Positions 24,601 to 30,852 of a stretch of 30,852 nt of DNA are shown in pieces (the stretch's first letter is position 1; every line of letters starts with the position of its first letter). The notes under the pieces are model-generated. The model was not told where the DNA came from, made no database searches, and worked only from the letters and a program-made list of their open reading frames with translations. Source of the DNA: CAZFDE01 sp964517795 (GTDB taxonomy: Bacteria; Planctomycetota; Phycisphaerae; Sedimentisphaerales; Anaerobacaceae); the NCBI GenBank assembly GCA_964517795.1, contig CAZFDE010000032.1, forward strand, positions 1-30,852, given 5' to 3'. A program made the position numbers and the translations under genes.

Positions 24601-26123
24601 GTTCAAAACCAAACAAGCGTGGAAAGGTGTACTTGGTTGGCGCCGGTCCGGGCGATTGCGGTTTGATCACCGTACGGGGCCATTCGCTGCTGAAACAGGC
24701 GGATTGTGTGATTTATGATCGATTAGTGAATCCTATGCTGCTTTGTGACGCGAAACCTGCCGCGGAGATCATTTGCGTTGCCAAGCGTGTTGGCGAGCAG
24801 CCCGTGATCCAACAGCAGATAAACGAATTACTGCTGGACAGGGTAAAGCGGTATGACTGTGTTGTGCGGCTAAAAGGCGGCGACCCGTGTGTGTTTGGCC
24901 GCGGAGGCGAAGAAGCGAAATTACTGGCTGATGCGGGCGTTGAATTTGAGATTGTTCCCGGGGTCACCGCAGCAATCGCAGCCGCCGATTATAATGGTTT
25001 GATTTTGACCGATCGTCGTTACAGCTCTCAGGTGGTGTTTGTTACCGGCCGGCAAGCCGCCGAAAAGGATGCAGATATTGACTGGGCATGGCTGGCGAAA
25101 TTTGACGGAACGATTGTATTGTATATGGCGGTTGGGCAGATTGCCACGATTTGCGGACAATTGATTGAACATGGGATGAGCAGTGAGATGCCCGCAGCGG
25201 TGATTGAAAATGCGACCCTGCCTACACAGCGATTATTGACTGCAACGGTGGGCAGTTTGCCGGTACAATCTCGAGAGAAAGATATTCAAGCCCCTTCGGT
25301 TTTCATTATTGGCCAATCTGCGCAAAGCGATAGCCAATTAAACTGGTTTATTCGAAAACCGCTGTTCGGCAAAACGATCCTCGCCACCCGAGATATGGCC
25401 GGGTGCAGGGATCTGGCTGAGCAGGTGTTCGACCGGGGCGGACATTGTCTGATGTTGCCTGTTATCCGGCTTGAACCGATGACATCTCATCAACCGTTTA
25501 TTCAATGCCTTAAAAATCTGCCCCATTATGATTGGGTGATGTTTACCAGTCCTAATGGCGTCAATCTATTCTTTGAGGCGATCGACGTTTTAGGAGGCGA
25601 TGCGCGAGTGCTCGGTTCCTGTAAAGTCGCTGCGATTGGGCGGATGACCTCTCGGCGGTTAACGCAATACGGCATCCGTGCTGATTTTGTTCCCGGCGTT
25701 TTCACCAGTCGTCAGATGGGGATGGAATTTATCAAATATGAAACTATCAAAGGTAAAAAGATACTGCTGTTGCGATCTGCTCAAGCGGATCATACGTTGG
25801 CCGACATATTGACTCAGGCCGGGGCGCATCCGTTGCAGGTTGCGCTTTATCGGGTTGCTGATGTGTCCTGTGATTGCAGTGAACTTCTCGATAGTCTGAA
25901 GAACCAAGCAGTCGATTGGCTGACATTTGCAAGCCCTTCCTCGGTCAAAAGTTTTTTTGCCCAAGTGCCTAAAAAAGCGGTTTGTGACAGTTCGGCACGT
26001 ATTGTATCTATTGGACCGACAACAAGTGAGGCGCTGGATGAAATAGATCTTCGCGTCGATGTCGAAGCCCGGGAACATACGATCAGCGGGATGCTGGACG
26101 CGATCGAAGGATTTTGTCCATGA
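24597..26123 (+). CDS. cobA/hemD: Fused uroporphyrinogen-III C-methyltransferase and uroporphyrinogen-III synthase (CobA-HemD)
   Basis: The 508-residue protein joins two activities. The N-terminal SUMT domain (about residues 8-250) has VYLVGAGPGDCGLITVRG, VIYDRLV, LKGGDPCVFGRGGEE and VPGVTAAIAAADYNG; it methylates uroporphyrinogen III twice with SAM to give precorrin-2. The C-terminal HemD domain (about 255-505) has TILATRDMAG, VMFTSPNGVNLFFEA and LTFASPSSVKSFF; it cyclises hydroxymethylbilane to uroporphyrinogen III. The fusion steers flux to precorrin-2, as needed for siroheme and B12, and fits the siroheme-based heme route encoded downstream. The start is TTG overlapping the hemC stop (TTGA). 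No precorrin-2 dehydrogenase or chelatase domain is present. Confidence 0.94.
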   Translation: MSSKPNKRGKVYLVGAGPGDCGLITVRGHSLLKQADCVIYDRLVNPMLLCDAKPAAEIICVAKRVGEQPVIQQQINELLLDRVKRYDCVVRLKGGDPCVFGRGGEEAKLLADAGVEFEIVPGVTAAIAAADYNGLILTDRRYSSQVVFVTGRQAAEKDADIDWAWLAKFDGTIVLYMAVGQIATICGQLIEHGMSSEMPAAVIENATLPTQRLLTATVGSLPVQSREKDIQAPSVFIIGQSAQSDSQLNWFIRKPLFGKTILATRDMAGCRDLAEQVFDRGGHCLMLPVIRLEPMTSHQPFIQCLKNLPHYDWVMFTSPNGVNLFFEAIDVLGGDARVLGSCKVAAIGRMTSRRLTQYGIRADFVPGVFTSRQMGMEFIKYETIKGKKILLLRSAQADHTLADILTQAGAHPLQVALYRVADVSCDCSELLDSLKNQAVDWLTFASPSSVKSFFAQVPKKAVCDSSARIVSIGPTTSEALDEIDLRVDVEAREHTISGMLDAIEGFCP

Positions 26124-27265
26124 TCAATGTTACGCGATTATACTGCGGCCGAGAATCGCACGGTGACCGGTTACGATATGTCAATGATCGTGATATTGGC
26201 CCGGTTGTGGTTTTTAATTGTACGGGGCGATGCAACCTTAAATGCCGGCATTGTTATAGTTTTGATCAACACAATCATGATGAAATGACAACCGACCAGG
26301 TAAAGCGTTTGTTAACGCAGCTTAAGAAGATGAATTGCCCGGTTGTTTTGTTCAGCGGCGGTGAACCGTTGATGCGAAAGGATCTGTCCGATCTGTTAAA
26401 AACAGCCGATTCGATAGGTTTGCGAACGGTGCTCTCGACCAATGGAACACTGATCAATCGATCGATGGCACAGCAGTTAGCCGATTATCAAGTGGGCTAT
26501 GTTGGCATATCCATTGACGGGGACAAAGAATTTCACGATGCGTTTCGCGGAATACCGGGTTCGTTTGACAAGGCATTGGATGGTTTTGCACATTGCCAAC
26601 AGGCGGGCCTTAAAACGGGTATTCGGTTCACAATGACCGCTGAAAATATTCACCATGTTCCGTTTGTATTTGATCTGGCGGCGAAACAGTGTATTCGGCG
26701 TATATGTTTTTATCACCTGGTTCGTACCGGACGAGCCAAAACCCCGCAAATGCGGTCGGCTTTAGCCAAACAGATACGGGATGCCCTTGATATGATTGTC
26801 CAAAAATCGTATGCTTATAACAAACAGAATTTACTGGATGAGGTGCTGACGGTCGGTAATCACGCCGACGGGCCTTATTTATTGATGAAGATGAGATATG
26901 AGAACCATCCATCCTATTCGGCCGCGGTGGAATTGATCCGGCGAAACGGCGGCAATCGAACGGCCGAAAAGATTGTTTGTGTCGGCTGGGACGGGGCGGT
27001 CTATCCCGATCAATTCTGGCGAAACTATACATTGGGTAATATCTGTCATACACCGCTCAAAGAGATCATGTTAAGCTCCGACGATCCGGTGCTTACGCAT
27101 CTTCGAGAGAAAAAGTTTTATGCCCCGTCGAAATGCCAGCGATGCCGGTGGTTTGACTGCTGCGGCAGTAATATGCGTTTTTTAGAGGCTGCTTTCGATG
27201 AGGCGAAATGGGTTAATGAGCCACTGTGTTATTTACGAGAAGAAGAGATACGAACTGAGAGGTGA
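26120..27265 (+). CDS. ahbC: AhbC-type radical SAM enzyme (12,18-didecarboxysiroheme deacetylase)
   Basis: AhbC removes the two acetate side chains of 12,18-didecarboxysiroheme, leaving methyl groups, to give iron-coproporphyrin III. The 381-residue protein opens with INVTRLYCG and LRYVND, like known AhbC proteins. Then come the radical SAM cluster C38-x3-C42-x2-C45 (CNLKCRHC), the SAM-binding FSGGEPLMRKDL, and LSTNGTLI. The C-terminal SPASM-like part has IVCVGWDGAVYPDQFW and the Cys cluster CQRCRWFDCCGSN, and it ends LCYLREEEI. NirJ of heme d1 synthesis is a close relative, but no other nir gene is present and an AhbD and AhbA/B follow. ATG 26120 overlaps the previous stop (ATGA), preferred over TTG 26114. 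Confidence 0.88.
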   Translation: MINVTRLYCGRESHGDRLRYVNDRDIGPVVVFNCTGRCNLKCRHCYSFDQHNHDEMTTDQVKRLLTQLKKMNCPVVLFSGGEPLMRKDLSDLLKTADSIGLRTVLSTNGTLINRSMAQQLADYQVGYVGISIDGDKEFHDAFRGIPGSFDKALDGFAHCQQAGLKTGIRFTMTAENIHHVPFVFDLAAKQCIRRICFYHLVRTGRAKTPQMRSALAKQIRDALDMIVQKSYAYNKQNLLDEVLTVGNHADGPYLLMKMRYENHPSYSAAVELIRRNGGNRTAEKIVCVGWDGAVYPDQFWRNYTLGNICHTPLKEIMLSSDDPVLTHLREKKFYAPSKCQRCRWFDCCGSNMRFLEAAFDEAKWVNEPLCYLREEEIRTER

Positions 27266-27268
27266 TTG

Positions 27269-28240
27269 ATGAGTTATCCACAGCATCGCATGCGGCGGTT
27301 ACGTAAAAATCCGGCCATGCGTAATTTATTTCGAGAGACCCATCTGTGCGTCGATCAGTTGATCTATCCGCTGTTTGTTTGTGAGGGACAAGGGATTAAG
27401 CAGCCGATCGATTCGATGAAAGGGTGTTTTCATTTTTCACCGGATACAATTATTGAACAAGCGCGGCACGCTACTGAACTTGGCATTTCGGCGATATTGC
27501 TTTTCGGCATCCCATCTGATAAAGATCAAAACGGCTCGGCCGCTTGGCATGAAAATGGGGCGGTTCAGCAGGCCGTGCGGAATATTAAAAAAGAAGTACC
27601 GGAACTCTTGGTATTTACGGATGTGTGTTTATGTGCTTATACATCCCACGGGCACTGTGGTGTTATTCGAAATGACAAAGTCGATAATGACGCAACGTGT
27701 TCACTTTTGGCGAAGATGGCGTTATCTCATGTCCAGTGTGGTGCCGATGGTGTGGCGCCATCTGATATGATGGACGGCCGTATCGGTGTGATCCGTGAAT
27801 GCCTGGAACAAAATGGTTTTGAGGATACGGTTATCATGTCTTATGCAGCCAAATTTGCCTCGTCTTTTTACGGTCCGTTTCGTGATGCGGCCCAATCCGC
27901 GCCTGATTTCGGCGATCGCAAGGGATATCAGTTGGATCCGGCCGATGCACGCCAGGCGATGCAGGAAATTGCCATGGATATCGAAGAAGGGGCCGATATC
28001 GTCATGATCAAGCCGGCGTTGAGTTATCTCGATATCATTTGTCGGGCTAAAACCCGGTTTGATTGTCCGATTGCAGCCTATAATGTCAGCGGTGAATATA
28101 TGATGCTCAATACCGCAGCCGATAAAGGATTACTGGACAGGGATGCGGCAATGTTGGAAATGCTGCTATCGATCCGTCGGGCCGGGGCAGATATCATTAT
28201 TACGTATTTTGCAAAAGAAGCGGCAAAGCTGTTGAGGTAA
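27269..28240 (+). CDS. hemB: Delta-aminolevulinic acid dehydratase (porphobilinogen synthase)
   Basis: HemB condenses two 5-aminolevulinates to porphobilinogen. The 323-residue length is typical. The zinc-type active-site motif is DVCLCAYTSHGHCG with Cys120, Cys122 and Cys130. The two substrate-binding lysines are Lys195 (AAKFASSFYGPFR) and Lys248 (VMIKPALSYLDII). GVAPSDMMDGRIG and AYNVSGEYMM are also family hallmarks. I start it at ATG 27269 because GAGAGG lies 6 nt before it; it follows the ahbC stop by 3 nt. Its place between ahbC and ahbD shows that early and late pathway genes are mixed within one transcription unit. Confidence 0.97.
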   Translation: MSYPQHRMRRLRKNPAMRNLFRETHLCVDQLIYPLFVCEGQGIKQPIDSMKGCFHFSPDTIIEQARHATELGISAILLFGIPSDKDQNGSAAWHENGAVQQAVRNIKKEVPELLVFTDVCLCAYTSHGHCGVIRNDKVDNDATCSLLAKMALSHVQCGADGVAPSDMMDGRIGVIRECLEQNGFEDTVIMSYAAKFASSFYGPFRDAAQSAPDFGDRKGYQLDPADARQAMQEIAMDIEEGADIVMIKPALSYLDIICRAKTRFDCPIAAYNVSGEYMMLNTAADKGLLDRDAAMLEMLLSIRRAGADIIITYFAKEAAKLLR

Positions 28241-28243
28241 ACC

Positions 28244-29284
28244 ATGGTTAATCATACGGATGGAACAATCGAAAAACCGCAGGTAATTGCTTTTGAAGTC
28301 ACGCGGCGATGCCGTTTTGCCTGTCAGCACTGTCGGGCCAATGCCGGTCAAGAAAAGGGGGGAGAACTTTCCACCGCCCAATGTAAAAATATACTGAAAG
28401 GACTTGCCGATTATACAAAATGTATGGTGATTATTACCGGCGGTGAGCCCATGGAGCGATCGGATATCTACGAGATCATTCAATACGGGGATTCACTGGG
28501 GCTAAGAATGGTCCTGGCGACATGCGGCTATCTGATCACGCAGGAATCCATTGAAAAGCTCAAGGAATCCGGAATTAAAGCGTTATCGCTTTCACTGGAC
28601 GGTGCGTCGCCGCACAGCCATGATGCATTTCGCGGCAGTGAGGGGGCGTATGATGCAGTGATGAAGGCGGCGGGCATTGCACGCAAGGCAGAAATGCGTT
28701 TTCAGATCAATACGACCATTTGTCGCAGTAATCTCGAGGAATTTACCGCGATTGCCGAAGTTGCACGCAGAATCGGAGCCAGTTGTTTTAATCCGTTCAT
28801 CCTGATTCCGACCGGGCGCGGCAGCACGATGGGCGAAGAAATTCTGGATCCCGTGGAATACGAGCGATTCTTAAATGAATTGCTGCGGATTAAATCGGAG
28901 ACGCAAATCGATATTCGGGTAACCTGCGGGCCGCAATTTGCCCGGATCGGTCAACAGCAGAAAAATAAAACGATCATGGCTGACTGTAATGGATGTCTGG
29001 GCGGGACGGGATTCGGATTTATCAGTTTTTGCGGCGATGTGCAGACATGCGGCTTTCTGGATATCCCGGCAGGTAACCTGATCGAGAATGGGTATGATTT
29101 TGAAACCATCTGGGTTGAGTCATCCTATTTGAACCAAATCCGTAATCGCAACGATTTCGACGGCAAATGCAGTGAGTGCGATTTTATCGAGTATTGCGGA
29201 GGCTGTCGGGCCCGGGCATACGCCGTCAACGGCGACTACCTGGCCTCTGATCCGATCTGTGCGTATCAAAAGGGACGTCATTGA
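28244..29284 (+). CDS. ahbD: AhbD-type radical SAM heme synthase (iron-coproporphyrin III decarboxylase)
   Basis: AhbD converts iron-coproporphyrin III to heme b by oxidative decarboxylation of two propionates to vinyls. The 346-residue protein has FEVTRRCRFACQHCRANA with the radical SAM cluster Cys23, Cys27 and Cys30, and ITGGEPMERSDI for SAM binding. Further on are LSLDGASPHSHDAFRG and a SPASM-type C-terminal domain with a second set of Cys: GCLGGTGFGFISFCGDVQTCG, CSECDFIEYCGGCRARAYA and the last ICAY. The CRARAYA...GDYLASDP ending is characteristic of AhbD. The usual TNGT strand reads TCGY. It lies 3 nt after hemB, and its stop overlaps the next start. Confidence 0.9.
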   Translation: MVNHTDGTIEKPQVIAFEVTRRCRFACQHCRANAGQEKGGELSTAQCKNILKGLADYTKCMVIITGGEPMERSDIYEIIQYGDSLGLRMVLATCGYLITQESIEKLKESGIKALSLSLDGASPHSHDAFRGSEGAYDAVMKAAGIARKAEMRFQINTTICRSNLEEFTAIAEVARRIGASCFNPFILIPTGRGSTMGEEILDPVEYERFLNELLRIKSETQIDIRVTCGPQFARIGQQQKNKTIMADCNGCLGGTGFGFISFCGDVQTCGFLDIPAGNLIENGYDFETIWVESSYLNQIRNRNDFDGKCSECDFIEYCGGCRARAYAVNGDYLASDPICAYQKGRH

Positions 29285-30249
29285 GAATGCAGCTATCCCC
29301 ATTACAAGGGCAGATCTGTAACGCGCTTCAAAAAGGTGTTGCGGTATGCCCGGAACCGTTTCAGTTATTGGCCGATCAGTTGGGGATCAATCAATTGGAG
29401 CTGATCAAGCATATCCAAAAACTTCAAGAATCCGGTGTGATCAAATCTTTTCGAGCTTTTGTCGATTATCGTTCGCTGGGGCGAGTGGCGACGTTGGTAA
29501 CGGCCCATGTGCCGGATAAAACGTTGGAAACCGTGGTTCGGGCGGTCAATCGGCTCGAGAGTGTCTCCCATAATTATTTGCGTAAACATCATTATAATCT
29601 GTGGTTTACATTGCAGGGCGGCTGTTTCGATGAGATCGAAGCGGTTTTAGATGAATTGTCCGATCAATTTGGTACTGAATTTCACAGTCTGCCGGCGATT
29701 CGGTTTTTTAAGCTGGATGTGCGATTCGATTGCACAGGGCGGGACGGGCTATATGAGCAGGTGATTCAGCGGCCGCGAGAGCTTCATCGTGTGCGATTAA
29801 CACAGAATCAAAAATTGTTATTGCGGACGCTTCAGGCGGGGATTGCGGTTTGTCAAAGACCATTTCGAGAACCTGTTCTCGATGATATGAACGAAGATGA
29901 GATGGTGAATGCTGTTTCAGCGCTGGTCGATGCCGGTGTGATTCGCAAGATTGCGGCCGGTGTGGATTACCGGTTGCTGGGTTTTACCGAAAATGTCATG
30001 CTGGCCTGTCGAACAGAAAAAAAAGAAAAAGCGGGCAACTGTCTTGCCCGCTTTCGAAATGTCAGCCATTGTATTCAGCGAAAACCTTTTCTGGATTTTG
30101 ATTATGACGTATTTGCCATGGTGCATGCTCGTGGTTCGAATCTCATCCAGTGTATCATTAACGATCCTTTATTTCAGCAGAACATCGATCGTTTTGTTTT
30201 ACTACCAACCATCCGTGAGTTCAAGAAAATGCCATCGTCGGTGTATTAA
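29281..30249 (+). CDS. ahbAB: Fused AhbA-AhbB siroheme decarboxylase (Lrp/AsnC-like, NirDL-type layout)
   Basis: Siroheme decarboxylase removes two carboxyl groups from siroheme to give 12,18-didecarboxysiroheme; in Desulfovibrio it is a complex of separate AhbA and AhbB. Here one 322-residue chain holds two tandem copies. Each starts with an HTH-like segment, opening ICNALQKGVAVCPEPFQLLADQ or LLRTLQAGIAVCQRPF. Each then has an AsnC-type ligand domain, with VSHNYLRKHHYNLWFTL (His97, Arg101) in the first half and VSHCIQRKPFLDFDYDVFAMVHA (His263) in the second. Fused NirDL proteins of heme d1 synthesis have the same layout. TTG 29281 fits AGGGA at 29271-29275 (5-nt spacing); ATG 29287 is possible. 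Last gene of the heme operon; its stop overlaps the convergent PEP-CTERM gene. Confidence 0.88.
   Translation: MRMQLSPLQGQICNALQKGVAVCPEPFQLLADQLGINQLELIKHIQKLQESGVIKSFRAFVDYRSLGRVATLVTAHVPDKTLETVVRAVNRLESVSHNYLRKHHYNLWFTLQGGCFDEIEAVLDELSDQFGTEFHSLPAIRFFKLDVRFDCTGRDGLYEQVIQRPRELHRVRLTQNQKLLLRTLQAGIAVCQRPFREPVLDDMNEDEMVNAVSALVDAGVIRKIAAGVDYRLLGFTENVMLACRTEKKEKAGNCLARFRNVSHCIQRKPFLDFDYDVFAMVHARGSNLIQCIINDPLFQQNIDRFVLLPTIREFKKMPSSVY
30017..30054 (-). terminator. Intrinsic terminator for the PEP-CTERM gene, embedded antisense in ahbAB
   Basis: AAAGCGGGCAA (30028-30038) and TTGCCCGCTTT (30044-30054) form a perfect 11-bp stem with a 5-nt loop. On the minus strand the stem is followed by TT, C and eight T (plus-strand A-run 30017-30024). 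This is a textbook rho-independent terminator pointing left, about 190 nt past the PEP-CTERM stop at 30246. It lies wholly within ahbAB on the other strand, where it encodes KKEKAGNCLARF. Confidence 0.85.
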
Positions 30250-30782
30250 GCATTTTTGCGACGACGCAGGAACAATCCACCCAAACCGAGCAAGCCAATC
30301 GTCATGGGCTCGGGAACGACTTCGACGATGAATGAACTTACATACTCAAAGGAGCCATCAAGGATCTGGATATCATAGGTATCACCGACGGCAGCTCCAT
30401 CCAACGGACTGATATCAAATGTCAACCACGTTCCTTCATCAACATCGGTGCTTTCACTCCAATCCCCTGCAGCGGGAGCGGCGACAAATCCAAAACCGCT
30501 GTTCATGTAGGTGGTATCAATCGCAGCCAGTCCACCCATTGCAAGTGTTGGAGCGCTGAGATTACTGATTTGTTCTCCATAATTATCGTAATCGACCCAC
30601 ACATTCCCGACAAAACCGCCAACCGGATCACCTCCATCGCCGGTTGCCTCGGCCGCGGTACCAACTAAGGTATACGTTGCCGATCCACCCGGCACGATAG
30701 TTGTTGGCCCCTGGATGAGCGGGGTGGCAGTAACTATTGACGCGACACCCAATACCAGCATTAATGTTACCATTCTTTTCAT
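30246..30782 (-). CDS. PEP-CTERM sorting-domain secreted protein
   Basis: The 178-residue product starts MKRMVTLMLVLGVASIVTA, a Sec signal peptide. It continues with a beta-rich, Gly/Asp/Ala-rich secreted domain of unknown function (about residues 20-150) and ends VPEPMTIGLLGLGGLFLRRRKNA. That ending is the PEP-CTERM signal: VPEP, a hydrophobic helix, then a basic cluster. Such proteins are processed by exosortase/EpsH-type enzymes and usually occur with exopolysaccharide loci; neither is in the window. AGGAG at 30790-30794 lies 7 nt before ATG 30782 and 4 nt before ATG 30785, so 30782 is preferred. Its stop overlaps that of ahbAB by 4 nt, tail to tail, with a terminator inside that gene. Confidence 0.9.
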   Translation of the reverse strand: MKRMVTLMLVLGVASIVTATPLIQGPTTIVPGGSATYTLVGTAAEATGDGGDPVGGFVGNVWVDYDNYGEQISNLSAPTLAMGGLAAIDTTYMNSGFGFVAAPAAGDWSESTDVDEGTWLTFDISPLDGAAVGDTYDIQILDGSFEYVSSFIVEVVPEPMTIGLLGLGGLFLRRRKNA

Positions 30783-30852
30783 CATAATACTCCTTTCTGA
30801 ATTTTTACGGTTTGATACCATTTTTCATCACCTTTCTTTTCGTTCAATACAC

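Noticed and set aside
26120..27265. NirJ of heme d1 synthesis as an alternative to AhbC
   Set aside because: No cytochrome cd1 or other nir gene is present, the N-terminus resembles AhbC, and ahbD and ahbAB are adjacent.

Overview
The window looks like chromosome from an anaerobic or facultatively anaerobic Gram-negative-type bacterium. My best guess is the Planctomycetota, class Phycisphaerae (Sedimentisphaerales-like). This rests on a PEP-CTERM protein ending in VPEP plus a hydrophobic stretch and RRRKNA, a fused SecD-SecF with a very long insert, a TPR protein carrying two RNA polymerase alpha-CTD-like domains, SpoIID in a genome that also has outer-membrane efflux parts, and siroheme-dependent heme synthesis. 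The taxonomy is inference. No tRNA, rRNA, CRISPR array or insertion sequence was seen.

Layout. (1) 1-1600, minus strand: the N-terminal part of an unknown secreted protein cut by the window edge, a doubtful 53-residue ORF behind a good promoter and hairpin, and a stand-alone cobalamin-binding-type protein with its own terminator. (2) 1600-8600, plus strand: an AT-rich divergent regulatory region, then a TetR regulator and a complete tripartite RND efflux pump (outer-membrane lipoprotein, membrane fusion protein, inner-membrane pump) as one tight operon; a dyad that may be the TetR operator overlaps its promoter. (3) 8770-9540: a 6-phosphogluconolactonase gene with a 19-bp dyad on its putative -10 box. 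(4) 18023-9568, minus strand: a run that may be one transcription unit: TPR/alpha-CTD protein, SpoIID lipoprotein, tgt, yajC, secDF, LysM protein. The tgt-yajC-secD-secF core is a classical order; the flanking genes are additions concerned with the envelope or possibly with transcription.

(5) 18271-30249, plus strand: a cytochrome c nitrite reductase and heme-supply locus. It holds a CcmF/NrfE-type heme lyase, nrfH, nrfA, then hemA, hemC, a CobA-HemD fusion, ahbC, hemB, ahbD and a fused AhbA-AhbB siroheme decarboxylase. Together these cover the path from glutamyl-tRNA to uroporphyrinogen III and precorrin-2, then from siroheme to heme b, plus a ligase that could attach heme to the nine heme sites of NrfH and NrfA. 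Missing from the window are hemL (glutamate-1-semialdehyde aminomutase) and the precorrin-2 dehydrogenase/ferrochelatase needed to make siroheme. (6) 30246-30782, minus strand: a PEP-CTERM secreted protein whose stop codon overlaps that of ahbAB and whose likely terminator lies inside ahbAB on the opposite strand.

The most interesting points are the TPR/alpha-CTD protein, the nitrite reductase/alternative-heme supercluster with its fused decarboxylase, the antisense terminator inside ahbAB, the coiled-coil insert in SecDF, and the altered cobalamin motif in the B12-type protein.
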